This document shows, piece by piece, positions 51,748-60,152 of a stretch of DNA of 64,000 nt; the first letter of the stretch is position 1, and the number at the start of each line of letters is the position of its first letter. Below the pieces are notes generated by a model. The model was not told the origin of the DNA, did no database searches, and was given only the letters and a program-made list of their open reading frames with translations. Origin of the DNA: CAILZL01 sp049840395 (GTDB lineage: Bacteria; Pseudomonadota; Gammaproteobacteria; Steroidobacterales; Steroidobacteraceae); the NCBI GenBank assembly GCA_049840395.1, contig JASGLD010000004.1:124001-188000 (forward strand), written 5' to 3'. A program made the position numbers and the translations under genes.

Positions 51748-52341
51748 TCATACATGTATCTCCCGTTCAATGCTCGATAGGCTGCGTCTGAACGCTGGGC
51801 GCGAGTAAATCCGATTGGCGTACCGCTCAATTGCAGGTGGCATGTCTATCTGCCACGAGCGTAGACGCCAGAGGATTGGCGCAATCGTGGCATCGACGAG
51901 TGTAAGTTCGTCTGAAAGGAAGTAGGGTTTCGCCTTGAAGACATCCGCACTGGCAGCGATTGAGTCGTGCAGGGCTTTGCGGGCTGTCGCCTGATCTAGT
52001 CGGTAATCAGTGGGAGTAATCATCTGGTGCCCAAGGCTGTACCAATCGCGTTCTATCCGGTACATCGCCAATCGGAATTGCGCTCGCATGATCGGATCGA
52101 TCGGCATTAGCGGTGGATGCGGAAAACGCTCATCGAGATATTCGATAATGATCCGGGAGTCGTAAAGAACCAGATTCCGATCTACCAGCGTGGGCACGCT
52201 ATTGTATGGATTAAGATCAAGTAGGTCTTCCGGCAAATTGCCACCCTGAATATCCACGAGCTCGACAGGTAATCCTTTTTCTGCGATCACTAGCCGGGTG
52301 CGGTGACTCCATAGGTCCGACCTGGAAAAAAGCATCATCAC
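51748..52341 (-). CDS. sspA: SspA-like glutathione-S-transferase-fold protein
   Basis: A 197-residue protein: thioredoxin-like N-domain (MLFSRSDLWSHRTRLVIAEKGLPVELVDI), NPYNSVPTLVDRNLVLYDSRIIIEYLDERFPHPPLMPIDP, which is close to stringent starvation protein A, and a helical C-domain. SspA binds RNA polymerase. The usual partner gene sspB and cytochrome bc1 genes are not adjacent, so this could be a second, accessory copy. It opens the accessory stretch. Confidence 0.8.
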   Translation of the reverse strand: MMMLFSRSDLWSHRTRLVIAEKGLPVELVDIQGGNLPEDLLDLNPYNSVPTLVDRNLVLYDSRIIIEYLDERFPHPPLMPIDPIMRAQFRLAMYRIERDWYSLGHQMITPTDYRLDQATARKALHDSIAASADVFKAKPYFLSDELTLVDATIAPILWRLRSWQIDMPPAIERYANRIYSRPAFRRSLSSIEREIHV

Positions 52342-52587
52342 GTCGGTGTGCCTCTATGGAAATCAATAAAGAATGTCGAAGGCCAATTGTGTGGCCTGGT
52401 TTCTTGGTTACAGCGCCTGGGAAATCCACTTTATGCGGATCGATAGCGGAGCCTGGGCCACGCTGATTAGATGCGTTCATTAACCCTGTTTACCATAGCG
52501 ATCTTTCAAGGGAACTCATCTCATTGGAGGGTTGCCGAGATTCGAGTTCTTGGATGAGAAGTGTCATGCACAGTGTCGCCAACTTCT

Positions 52588-53607
52588 TTAGAAGTCCCTG
52601 AACCTTTGGGATGCGTAGCGAATCCACGTCAGATTGAGTTTCCAGCGTCGATCGCGTATCCGTGCGGGGCGTCTTAGCGTTGCCGATGGTGTCTCGCCAT
52701 ATAGCGCCACATAGTTGCGGGAGAACGCATCGAAGTTCCAGATACCAAAACGTAAAGCAAGGTTCGAAACGTTGTGAGTGTCAGGATCAGCTGCTGTCAA
52801 CGCCATGCGCATCTCATGTAGTTGGCGCACCTTCAAAAGCCGCATGGGGCCCACGCCAAAATATTCTCGGAAGACATTACGCAAGGTGCGTTCTGATACG
52901 TTTGTAGCGCGACATAGGTCTTGAATGAGTAGCCGTTGACCTGCGAATGTTTCGATCGCCGCTAGAGTTTTTCTGATGATGTGATCTCGGGGAATTCGAT
53001 GGCGCCCTGTGTGGTTCGGCTCGGTCTGGCTACAGGATTCGAGCACCCGTATCGCGGCCATGATGATCTCTTCTTCCGCCACCATAGTGGTGGCGGCTCC
53101 AGCGAGTTCAATTCCTTGAGCATTGTCCTCGCACAATCGTGAGACCAATAGTTTGGCTGCAGTAACTGCATTCAACTCGGATTGAACTCGTGTGGTAGTT
53201 CTGTGCTTGGACAACTTGGTGCTTAGCGAGCCCAGTAGCTGGGGTTCTAACAGGGGGTGGTCAAGAGGCAGAGTGATGCCTCCCCAAATGGTGGCCTGCT
53301 TCGCTGCGAATGTGAAAAGTTTGGTTTCTTCCAGCAGGATGAGGGAATTGCTATCGAGCGATTCTCCGTCAATATAGATGCGATCCGGCGTGGAGCAGGG
53401 TATTCCTAGTGTCAGCGTACCGGGAGAGCCGCTGCCTGCGAATGTCGATGCGCCACCGATTTGCACCTGTTGGATCGGTACTTGGCCGACCGGAGTCACC
53501 TGCAAATACCAGCCTCTCTCGGAACGTGCGGTTGGGATGAAGCGGCCAGTGAGCCCGTTAATTGCGTCGGCGAACTCCTCGAAATCCTGGAAAAGTATCC
53601 TCGTCAT
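52588..53607 (-). CDS. AraC-family transcriptional regulator
   Basis: About 339 residues from ATG 53607, which has AAGGA upstream; an earlier ATG at 53637 is possible. The C-terminal third is a typical AraC HTH pair: LLIQDLCRATNVSERTLRNVFREYFGVGPMRLLKVRQLHEMRMAL and VSNLALRFGIWNFDAFSRNYVALYGETPSATLRR. The N-terminal 200 residues form an unrecognised sensor/effector domain. No target operon is adjacent, so its regulon is not clear. Confidence 0.85.
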   Translation of the reverse strand: MTRILFQDFEEFADAINGLTGRFIPTARSERGWYLQVTPVGQVPIQQVQIGGASTFAGSGSPGTLTLGIPCSTPDRIYIDGESLDSNSLILLEETKLFTFAAKQATIWGGITLPLDHPLLEPQLLGSLSTKLSKHRTTTRVQSELNAVTAAKLLVSRLCEDNAQGIELAGAATTMVAEEEIIMAAIRVLESCSQTEPNHTGRHRIPRDHIIRKTLAAIETFAGQRLLIQDLCRATNVSERTLRNVFREYFGVGPMRLLKVRQLHEMRMALTAADPDTHNVSNLALRFGIWNFDAFSRNYVALYGETPSATLRRPARIRDRRWKLNLTWIRYASQRFRDF

Positions 53608-53637
53608 AATTCCATGTCCTTGAAGCCTGCGCGACAT

Positions 53638-54174
53638 TACTCAATCGACATCCATGTGCTTATATGTACTTATCTGTACCTTGGTGCACCGCATTTTTGC
53701 CGGAACAGGAGGGTCTTATCGGCAACTGAGCGCTATAGTAATTTATTAGCACACCACTATTTGTCACATGCCCGGCTGCAACATACGGTACGTGTCCAGT
53801 CTTATGTCTTCCACGGGACATAGTATGGATACAAAACGATTTGGTTGAGTTGTTCGTCGAACATTACAGGGGCGGGCGCCTTCTAAAATGGGTGCTCCAG
53901 TGTAAAGGAATATTAGAACGATTTAATCTGGTTAAAGTGGTGGCGCTGCCGGCAGAAATGTTACGAGCAGTTAAGGGCAAGGATGAACATTGGAGGACTG
54001 TTTTACCTTGGTGGAACAGAGTGAACCTATGAGCTGTACTCGGCTACGCTGAAGGGGCGTGAGCTGAGAGCGACCATCGTGTGCGCTGTTAGTGGGTAGA
54101 TTTCGTTTGGTGATGCTGATGGGCTGAGATTAGGAACTGTTCAAAGATAATATTGTGTCACGGGAGGACGTCAT
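53638..54174. other. 537-base gap without a convincing gene
   Basis: AT-richer than the flanks. Around 53835-53900 the plus strand could encode NDLVELFVEHYRGGRLLKW, which resembles the start of an ECF sigma factor, but no continuation follows and there is no good start, so it may be a remnant. A gene-like region or promoter is not clear otherwise. The ribosome-binding site GGGAGG of the next gene lies at its end. Confidence 0.3.
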
Positions 54175-54384
54175 ATGTCGGAATCTGATAAAAACGGCGC
54201 TCAAATGTTGGTTGGCGAGCAAGCTGCCGATTGGTTTGTGCAGCTGAAAGATGGTGCACTCAGTGAGGATGAGATACGTCGTTATCTTGATTGGTTGAGA
54301 CAGTCACCCACCCACGTAGCTGAAATGGACCGCATCGAGCAGCTGCATGGCAAGTTGAAGGGCATACTGCTTGGTTCTAAGTGA
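54175..54384 (+). CDS. Orphan FecR N-terminal (DUF4880-like) small protein
   Basis: A 69-residue protein with a strong GGGAGG upstream. VGEQAADWFVQLKDGALSEDEIRRYLDWLRQSPTHVAEMDRIEQLHGKLK is the cytoplasmic DUF4880 domain normally at the N-terminus of FecR anti-sigma regulators, where it contacts the ECF sigma factor. The membrane helix and periplasmic FecR domain are absent because of an early stop. It could bind a sigma factor alone, or be a remnant of a full FecR. No intact sigma gene is adjacent. Confidence 0.6.
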   Translation: MSESDKNGAQMLVGEQAADWFVQLKDGALSEDEIRRYLDWLRQSPTHVAEMDRIEQLHGKLKGILLGSK

Positions 54385-54697
54385 GTCAATTTGCCTGTTT
54401 AATGTTAACTAGTCGTGCGTGTATGGAGTCGCGAGAGGGAAGCTCGATTTAAGTGCCCGCGTTCAGTGGTATTGATCTATCGCGCGTGCCGGTGCCTTAG
54501 TTTGTCGAGCGAGACTGGCTGGAAGGAATATGGCCTATTCGACAACAGAAATTTCTATACCTTATCCACATTTGCAGTGATCGGCACTATTCAATGAATG
54601 GTGTGTAAATGCTTTGAATTCTGGTGTTTAACGGCGGTATTCCGTTGTGATTGCGTTGCCCTAAATAAGTTTGGGCAGAATGTGTTGGATTCGACAT
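54385..54697. other. 313-base gap, nothing identified
   Basis: No gene, hairpin or repeat is evident between the first FecR-like gene and the tRNA-like sequence. A 60-codon frame at 54415-54597 has no start signal or protein-like character. Confidence 0.5.
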
Positions 54698-54770
54698 CGG
54701 GGCGTGGCGCAGTTGGTGGCGCACTTGCGTTTGCAAGAGGTCGCGAGTTCGAGTCTCGCCGTCCCGACCA
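54698..54770 (+). pseudogene. tRNA-Pro-like sequence with a truncated anticodon loop
   Basis: Acceptor CGGGGCG (54698-54704) pairs with CGTCCCG (54760-54766), then encoded ACCA. The D arm GCGC/GCGC with an AGTTGGTG loop and the T arm GCGAG-TTCGAGT-CTCGC are intact. The anticodon arm has a five-base-pair stem CTTGC/GCAAG but a loop of only four bases (GTTT) instead of seven, so no anticodon is available. Total 73 bases. The acceptor and D arm resemble tRNA-Pro of gammaproteobacteria. A decayed tRNA, perhaps a scar of element integration, is the simplest reading. Confidence 0.7.
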
Positions 54771-54892
54771 CTAAACTAAATATCCATGTGACACTGTCCA
54801 TATATAGAGGTCACTGGAATGCTATGGCCGGTCTAACTAGAGGGAAGTTTTAATTATTGAGAGATTAAGTGGACTTAGATTGAGGACGGCAG

Positions 54893-55237
54893 GTGTTAGA
54901 GCGCCGCAACAATCAAAAATCGGTACGGCTTGCTCGAGAAGCGGCTGGATGGTTTGCGCGTCTGCAAGACGATGATCTCGGAGCGAGAGAGCGACGACGC
55001 TACGCCCATTGGTTGAAGCGATCGCCGCATCATCTTGCGGAAATGCTAAAGCTTTACCGTCTTGCGAGCTGGCTGCGTGACACGGAGATGAAAGGCCTGG
55101 TTTCGAGTTCTGAGGCGGGATCATCTGGAAGATCACGGGGTAATAAATTTTTTTCCGGCGCCACATTCAGAGCTGTATTTCGGTGCCCGCGGATTGGTGT
55201 GGCGATTAGAAAATTTTTTCAGCGACGATATCCATAG
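54893..55237 (+). CDS. Second orphan FecR N-terminal (DUF4880-like) protein
   Basis: A 114-residue protein from GTG 54893 with GAGGA before it. Residues 12-60 (LAREAAGWFARLQDDDLGARERRRYAHWLKRSPHHLAEMLKLYRLASWL) match the DUF4880 domain and are clearly related to the protein at 54175-54384. The Ser/Gly- and Arg-rich tail shows no membrane helix or FecR domain. The pair flanks the tRNA-like sequence and is probably a duplication or remnant of a FecIR locus. Whether it is expressed is unknown. Confidence 0.55.
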   Translation: MLERRNNQKSVRLAREAAGWFARLQDDDLGARERRRYAHWLKRSPHHLAEMLKLYRLASWLRDTEMKGLVSSSEAGSSGRSRGNKFFSGATFRAVFRCPRIGVAIRKFFQRRYP

Positions 55238-55363
55238 TTATGATGTATTTCCTCCTTGAGCTTCAAGGTTGCTACATCGCCAATTAGTTCATTCGTATTC
55301 CACGGGGCGGCGAAAAATATCTGGATAACAAGTGAACTTCCATTGAGAATTTGATAAGGGGAT

Positions 55364-55633
55364 TTAAGTTTCTGCCTCTCGAATAATTTTCAAAAGGTAG
55401 GTACCCAAGCCAGTGCACACACGCTCTAACGTGGAAAGCTGGAGATATTTTCCCCCGTGCTACATTGCGCGGTAGTAGGCGCGGTGCATGGGGATTTTAT
55501 CTGCGAATGCTTCCTGGCTCAGCGCAAGGCGCTCTCTGCGTTTCCGGATGGCATTTCGTAGATGCTTTTTGCGCGCTAAATCCCTAAGAGGATTGAACGA
55601 CTGGTGGGCCTCATGCTGGCGCTGAAAGTTCAT
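55364..55633 (-). pseudogene. XRE-family regulator with one in-frame amber codon
   Basis: A 90-codon frame from ATG 55633 to TAA 55364-55366. It encodes LRNAIRKRRERLALSQEAFADK, then IPMHRAYYRAM, then TAG at 55460-55462, then LSTLERVCTGLG and YLLKIIREAET. Both sides of the stop belong to one Cro/C1-type helix-turn-helix domain. The stop stands where the conserved Glu of the IExG motif would be (GAG or GAA to TAG). One substitution therefore inactivates an otherwise intact small regulator; the frame is preserved on both sides. Confidence 0.75.
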
Positions 55634-55673
55634 GAATAACAGAAGGAGTAAGCGTATCTCTGCGGAGAATGAG

Positions 55674-55901
55674 ATGTATGCTAGACCGGTTGCTGATCGG
55701 ATCGAGGCTGAGCGCAGACGGATTTTCAGCGCGATGGGTATTATTGATTGCTGCCGTTTTCTGCATGAATACTTATCGGTCCAAAATGACGAATGGCCGG
55801 ATATTGTTAGTGTATTGGCCGCTGCGCATGAGTTACTTGATCAGGTGGCTGACAAGCTTGGATCTCTGGTCGATGAGGAGCAGGTACGGCGATCCGAGTA
55901 A
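55674..55901 (+). CDS. Small hypothetical helical protein, paralogue of the 55967-56422 protein
   Basis: About 75 residues from ATG 55674 (GGAG 6 bases upstream); the frame also allows ATG 55632. Entirely helical: EAERRRIFSAMGIIDCCRFLHEY, then PDIVSVLAAAHELLDQVADKLGSL. The pattern E-x-E-R-x-R, I-x-x-C, P-D, A-x-E-L-L-(D/N)-Q, D-x-L-x-S-L is shared with the next, convergent gene. No known function. It does not resemble toxin-antitoxin families I know. It lies just upstream of the XRE pseudogene start, on the other strand. Confidence 0.55.
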   Translation: MYARPVADRIEAERRRIFSAMGIIDCCRFLHEYLSVQNDEWPDIVSVLAAAHELLDQVADKLGSLVDEEQVRRSE

Positions 55902-55966
55902 TGTGATCTATCCGAGCTGGGTCGAAATAAGATGTAAGTCTAGCAATATATGCCTTAATCTAAGGG

Positions 55967-56422
55967 TTAGGAAAGGGCTTCTAAGCTGGGTGATGCAATA
56001 TAGATAACATTCTCGCTGTCACGTACCTCGTGTTCATTGTTCGGATCGAGTTCCGGTATTTCGTTTTCAGCATGAGGAGATGCTGCATTCTCGAGTGCTT
56101 GGATCATCGGTCTAAGCCTAAGCGAGTCGAGCTGATCGATGGATTGATTCAATAGTTCCTGCGCTACTTGTAAGGCGTCAGGATAGTAGGTCGCGCCGGC
56201 AGTGTTTTCACATTCCATTGCGACGAGTGCGCAATTCAATATCGCCTGTGCCTTCATCAGTCGGGCGCGCTCTGTCTCGATAACATCTATCAGTTCGACG
56301 CTGCATTTTGCTACTGAATCAATATGCTTACGCTGGTGTTTTGCTAATGTGATTCTTGTTGATATGGATACGGCTCCGCCGCGCGCGCGGCGGGTCGACA
56401 CGGTATCTGTCTTTGCCATCAT
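55967..56422 (-). CDS. Hypothetical protein with a helical core shared with the 55674-55901 protein
   Basis: A 151-residue protein with GGGAGG upstream of ATG 56422. The N-terminal 30 residues are basic and Thr/Ser-rich; the helical core ETERARLMKAQAILNCALVAMEC ... YYPDALQVAQELLNQSIDQLDSLRL parallels the previous protein; the C-terminal third is acidic. No known family. Function unknown; the conserved core suggests a protein-interaction helix pair. Confidence 0.6.
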   Translation of the reverse strand: MMAKTDTVSTRRARGGAVSISTRITLAKHQRKHIDSVAKCSVELIDVIETERARLMKAQAILNCALVAMECENTAGATYYPDALQVAQELLNQSIDQLDSLRLRPMIQALENAASPHAENEIPELDPNNEHEVRDSENVIYIASPSLEALS

Positions 56423-56451
56423 CCATCCCTCCCGTGAAAATTAATCGCAGT

Positions 56452-56500
56452 ATGAGTGGTCCCAGAAGTGCGCCTCATTCGACTTCAGGTGCAAGTGGAT
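56452..56500 (+). pseudogene. Possible 5' fragment of the gene split by the IS21 element
   Basis: A short frame from ATG 56452 (SGPRSAPHSTSGASG) runs into the left end of the IS. It could be the start of the gene whose 3' part lies at 58988-59105. No target duplication is seen to confirm the join, so the link is tentative. Confidence 0.3.
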
Positions 56501-56606
56501 TGTTGAGTGTCGTTGAAAATTGACCCATCTCAAGGGGTGATGGTCATCAAGAATTGACCCAGGTAATCGGCATTACCCTGCTCATTTTTGAGCAGGGGAA
56601 GTTGGA

Positions 56607-58124
56607 GTGATCACCATGGGTATGTTGGCGAAGATCAAGCGGATGCGTTTCCGCGAGAAGTTATCGATTCGAGAGATTGTGAACAGCACGGGACTGGCCA
56701 GGAACACCGTGCGCACTTGGTTGAGGCAAGTGAGCGATCAGGAACCGCGTTATCCAGCGCGGGTCAGGCGTAGTGTTTTAGATCCTTACAAAGATCAACT
56801 GCGAAGTTGGCTGCAAGCGGACCATCGTCGGCCTGTGCGTGATCGACGCACGGCCATGGTGATGTTCCGCTTACTACAGGCCCGTGGCTATCCGGGTGGC
56901 TATAAGCGTGTGTCGCATTTTGCCCGCGCGTGGCGCGAGGAGCAGGCAGCTTTACCGAGTCGGTCGGGCTATGTGCCGCTTAAGTTTGAGCTGGGGGAAG
57001 CGTTCCAATTTGATTGGAGCTGCGAGTACGCCGTAATCAGCGGCGTGCGACATCGCCTGGAGGTGGCGCATATCAAGCTGGCGTCGAGTCGAGCGTTCTG
57101 GGTGGTCGCTTATCCCACTCAAACTCATGAAATGTTGTTCGACGCCCATGCGCGAGCGTTCGCCGCCTTTGGTGGCGTGCCCAAGCGGGGCATTTACGAC
57201 AACATGAAAACGGCCGTGGATCGGATCGGGCGTGGCAAAGAACGCGTGATTAATGCTCGCTTCCAAGCCATGTGTAATCACTACCTGTTTGAACCGGAGT
57301 TTTGCAATCGAGCTGCGGGCTGGGAAAAAGGCATCGTTGAAAAGAACGTACAGGATCGTCGCCGGCAGTTGTGGCAAGGGGTTAACCAGCAGCACTGGTC
57401 ATCACTCTCCGCGCTCAATGACTGGCTGGCGGCCGAATGCAAAGCGGCCTGGTTGGATATGCGTCACCCCGATTCGCCAGACTTAACCTTGGTCGATGCG
57501 TTAGAGCAGGAACAAGATCAGCTAATGCCCTTGCCTCGGGCCTTTGATGGCTACGTGGAGCACAGCGTGCGGGTCTCGAGTACGGCTTTGGTGCTTCATC
57601 ATCGCAATCGCTATAGCGTGCCGAGCGAACACGCTCATCACATCCTGAGTCTGCGGGTGTATCCCACCGAATTAGTGATGATCGCCGAAGGCTTGGAAGT
57701 GGCCCGCCATGACCGCAGCTTCCAACGCGATCAAACGTTCTACGACTGGCAGCACTATATCCCGCTGCTGGAGCGCAAGCCGGGCGCGCTTCGCAACGGG
57801 GCGCCCTTTACCACGATGCCTGAACCGCTCATGCAGCTACGACATAGCTTGCTACGGCATGTGGGAGGGGATCGAGTCATGGCTCAAGTGTTGGCGGCCG
57901 TGCCGACGCATGGGCTGGAGGCCGTGCTGGTGTCCGTTGAGCTGGCCTTAGAGTCAGGTCGTCCCAGTGGCGAGCATGTGCTGAATGTCTTGGCGCGTCT
58001 GAAAGGTGAAACGCTGACTGCGCAAACGCCTGAGACCACCCTGACCTTAGTCGAAGAACCGCGAGCAAATGTCCAACGTTACGACGGGCTGCGTCCCGTA
58101 GAGGAAACCTGTGATGTCGATTGA
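56607..58124 (+). CDS. istA: IS21-family transposase IstA
   Basis: A 505-residue transposase: N-terminal HTH (KIKRMRFREKLSIREIVNSTGLARNTVRTWLRQ), and an rve catalytic core with Asp in EAFQFDWSCEYAVI, Asp in KRGIYDNMKTAVD and Glu in EKGIVEKNVQDRR. C-terminal DNA-binding part (YSVPSEHAHHILSLRVY). Length and all three catalytic acids are intact. It overlaps istB by up to 14 bases. Confidence 0.95.
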   Translation: MITMGMLAKIKRMRFREKLSIREIVNSTGLARNTVRTWLRQVSDQEPRYPARVRRSVLDPYKDQLRSWLQADHRRPVRDRRTAMVMFRLLQARGYPGGYKRVSHFARAWREEQAALPSRSGYVPLKFELGEAFQFDWSCEYAVISGVRHRLEVAHIKLASSRAFWVVAYPTQTHEMLFDAHARAFAAFGGVPKRGIYDNMKTAVDRIGRGKERVINARFQAMCNHYLFEPEFCNRAAGWEKGIVEKNVQDRRRQLWQGVNQQHWSSLSALNDWLAAECKAAWLDMRHPDSPDLTLVDALEQEQDQLMPLPRAFDGYVEHSVRVSSTALVLHHRNRYSVPSEHAHHILSLRVYPTELVMIAEGLEVARHDRSFQRDQTFYDWQHYIPLLERKPGALRNGAPFTTMPEPLMQLRHSLLRHVGGDRVMAQVLAAVPTHGLEAVLVSVELALESGRPSGEHVLNVLARLKGETLTAQTPETTLTLVEEPRANVQRYDGLRPVEETCDVD

Positions 58125-58914
58125 AATCCAACATCGTCTTAAAGAACTTAAGCTCTATGGCATGTCACTCGGCTGGCCGGAACTGGTCGCCCAAGCACGC
58201 CATCGGGAGTTCGATCCAGAGCACTTCATGACCGAACTCATCGCGGCGGAAATCGCTGAGCGAGAAGTCAAATCAAGAACCTATCAGATGAAAGCAGCGC
58301 GCTTCCCGGTGCATCGGGATCTGGCCGGTTTTGACTTTACGCAATCGCGTGTCGATGAAACACTGATCCGCCGGCTACACACCTGCGAGTTCCTAGGCAC
58401 GGCGCAGAATGCGGTGTTGATCGGTGGTCCTGGAACTGGAAAAACCCACTTGGCCACTGCTCTCGGGGTCGAGGCACTGCGGCATCACCGCCGTGTCCGG
58501 TTCTTATCCACTATCGAGCTGGTGAATGCGCTGGAGCAGGAGAAGGCACAAGGAAAGCAGGGGCAGCTCGCTTATCGGCTGACGCATGTGGACCTCATCA
58601 TCCTAGACGAGTTGGGATATCTACCCTTCAGTCAATCCGGTGGCGCGTTGTTGTTCCATATGCTCTCAAAGCTGTATGAACGCACCAGCGTAATCATCAC
58701 CACTAATCTTAGCTTTAGTGAATGGTCCACCGTGTTTGGCGATGACAAACTAACGACGGCATTGCTCGACCGACTTACACATCACTGCCATATCGTTGAA
58801 ACCGGCAATGACTCATGGCGCTTTAGAAACAGCACGGCCGCAACCGGCAAGAAGTCACGTCAATCTAAGAACGCAGGAGCCGCAGAACAAAATCACTTAT
58901 CGACCACAAGTTGA
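58111..58914 (+). CDS. istB: IS21-family helper ATPase IstB
   Basis: A 267-residue AAA+ protein: Walker A GGPGTGKTHLATALG, Walker B LIILDELGYLPFSQSGGALLFHML, sensor TTNLSFSEW and DRLTHHCHIVE. GTG 58111 or ATG 58114 is the start, with GAGGA upstream. It assembles target DNA for IstA. Intact. Confidence 0.95.
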   Translation: MMSIEIQHRLKELKLYGMSLGWPELVAQARHREFDPEHFMTELIAAEIAEREVKSRTYQMKAARFPVHRDLAGFDFTQSRVDETLIRRLHTCEFLGTAQNAVLIGGPGTGKTHLATALGVEALRHHRRVRFLSTIELVNALEQEKAQGKQGQLAYRLTHVDLIILDELGYLPFSQSGGALLFHMLSKLYERTSVIITTNLSFSEWSTVFGDDKLTTALLDRLTHHCHIVETGNDSWRFRNSTAATGKKSRQSKNAGAAEQNHLSTTS

Positions 58915-58987
58915 GTAAACTAACTACTAAAAAAGGTGGGTCAATTTTAGATGACAATCCTGGGTCAGTTTTGCACGGCCATCAACA

Positions 58988-59105
58988 GCCTGGCATCAGC
59001 TTCGAGGAATTGGTCGGTGAAATGGTCAGCGAAGATTTAGAGCTGGCCGAACGCGATGCACTGATAGAGCGAGAGGGTTTCCGTTCTTACAGTTATCGAG
59101 AATAG
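58988..59105 (+). pseudogene. 3' fragment of a small gene cut by the IS21 element
   Basis: Downstream of the IS right end the frame reads GISFEELVGEMVSEDLELAERDALIEREG then FRSYSYRE and stops at 59103-59105. It is strongly protein-like and has no start of its own, so it is probably the C-terminus of an interrupted gene. Family not recognised. Confidence 0.45.
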
Positions 59106-59172
59106 ACCAGGTTGGCGCAGGGTAGTTACGCGCCGGCAATTTATCCATAAACACACGACTTGCTTAAACAAC

Positions 59173-60111
59173 ATGCTGGAAGAATCACGCATCTTTGTCG
59201 CCGGTCACAATGGCTTGGTAGGTTCGGCAATTTGTCGTGCTCTGCGCCAGGCCGGGTTCACAAATCTGATTACGCGTACTCGTGCCGAACTGGAGTTGCG
59301 TGATCAGGCGGCGGTGGAGCGTTTCTTTGCCGCGGAACGTCCCAATTATGTGTTCCTTGCGGCTGCGCGTGTCGGCGGCATCAATGCCAATCGAACTTTC
59401 CCAGTCGATTTCATTCGCGACAATCTGCAGATTCAAACCAATGTGATCGATTCGGCCTGGCATCACGGCGCCCGCAAGCTGCTGTTCCTTGGGTCGAGCT
59501 GTATTTATCCCAAGCAGGCGGCACAGCCTATGCGCGAAGACGCGTTGCTGACCGGTTCGTTGGAGCCCACCAATGAGTGGTACGCAATAGCCAAGATCGC
59601 CGGCTTGAAAATGTGTCAGGCCTATCGCCGGCAATATGGTTTCGATGCCATTTCTCTCATGCCCACCAACCTTTATGGACCGGGCGATAACTTTCATCCC
59701 GAAAATTCGCATGTGCTGCCTGCTTTGATCCGTCGCTTTCATCACGCCAAGGTGAATGCACTGCCGTCGGTCACAATCTGGGGCACCGGCACGCCGCGGC
59801 GTGAATTCTTGCATGTCGACGATTTAGCGCGCGCCTCAATGATGCTGATGGAACACTACTCGAACGAGTCGCCAGTCAATGTAGGGGCCGGCGAGGATTT
59901 GCAGATCATTGAGCTGGCAGAATTGATTGCACACATCATCGGCTATCGCGGCCAGATTTTGACCGATCCGTCGCGGCCGGACGGTACGCCGCGCAAATTG
60001 CTGGATGTGTCGCGACTGCACGCAATGGGTTGGCAGGCCAATATCTCGCTGGCTGATGGCATTCGCAGTACCTACGAATGGTACGAGCGGAATCAAAGCC
60101 GGGTGGCGTAA
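59173..60111 (+). CDS. fcl: GDP-L-fucose synthase
   Basis: A 312-residue extended short-chain dehydrogenase: NADP loop GHNGLVGSA, RVGGINANRTFPVDFIRDNLQIQTNVIDSA, SSCIYPK, the catalytic YxxxK in NEWYAIAKIAG, and GPGDNFHPENSHVLPALI. It converts GDP-4-keto-6-deoxymannose to GDP-fucose. Neither gmd nor a glycosyltransferase lies next to it here, so the polysaccharide locus is elsewhere or this gene has moved. Confidence 0.95.
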   Translation: MLEESRIFVAGHNGLVGSAICRALRQAGFTNLITRTRAELELRDQAAVERFFAAERPNYVFLAAARVGGINANRTFPVDFIRDNLQIQTNVIDSAWHHGARKLLFLGSSCIYPKQAAQPMREDALLTGSLEPTNEWYAIAKIAGLKMCQAYRRQYGFDAISLMPTNLYGPGDNFHPENSHVLPALIRRFHHAKVNALPSVTIWGTGTPRREFLHVDDLARASMMLMEHYSNESPVNVGAGEDLQIIELAELIAHIIGYRGQILTDPSRPDGTPRKLLDVSRLHAMGWQANISLADGIRSTYEWYERNQSRVA

Positions 60112-60152
60112 AGCCGGCAAGCTGTTCGACTACAACAATTTCGACGATTACT

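Larger units (their letters stand above)
56501..58987 (+). mobile_element. IS21-family insertion sequence
   Basis: An intact IS21-type element, about 2.49 kb, carrying istA and istB. Terminal inverted repeats start TGTTGA at both ends and agree at 21 of 27 positions (56501-56527 and 58961-58987). Internal AATTGACCCA-type repeats stand near both ends, as expected for the multiple transposase sites of IS21 elements. No clear 4-8-bp target duplication was found in the flanks. Confidence 0.85.

Noticed and set aside
53825..54032. Possible ECF sigma factor (NDLVELFVEHYRGG)
   Set aside because: Only about 20 residues resemble region 2; no start, no continuation and no second region. Kept only as a remark.
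54671..54853. 60-codon frame over the tRNA-like sequence
   Set aside because: It is a reading of the tRNA-like sequence, not a gene.
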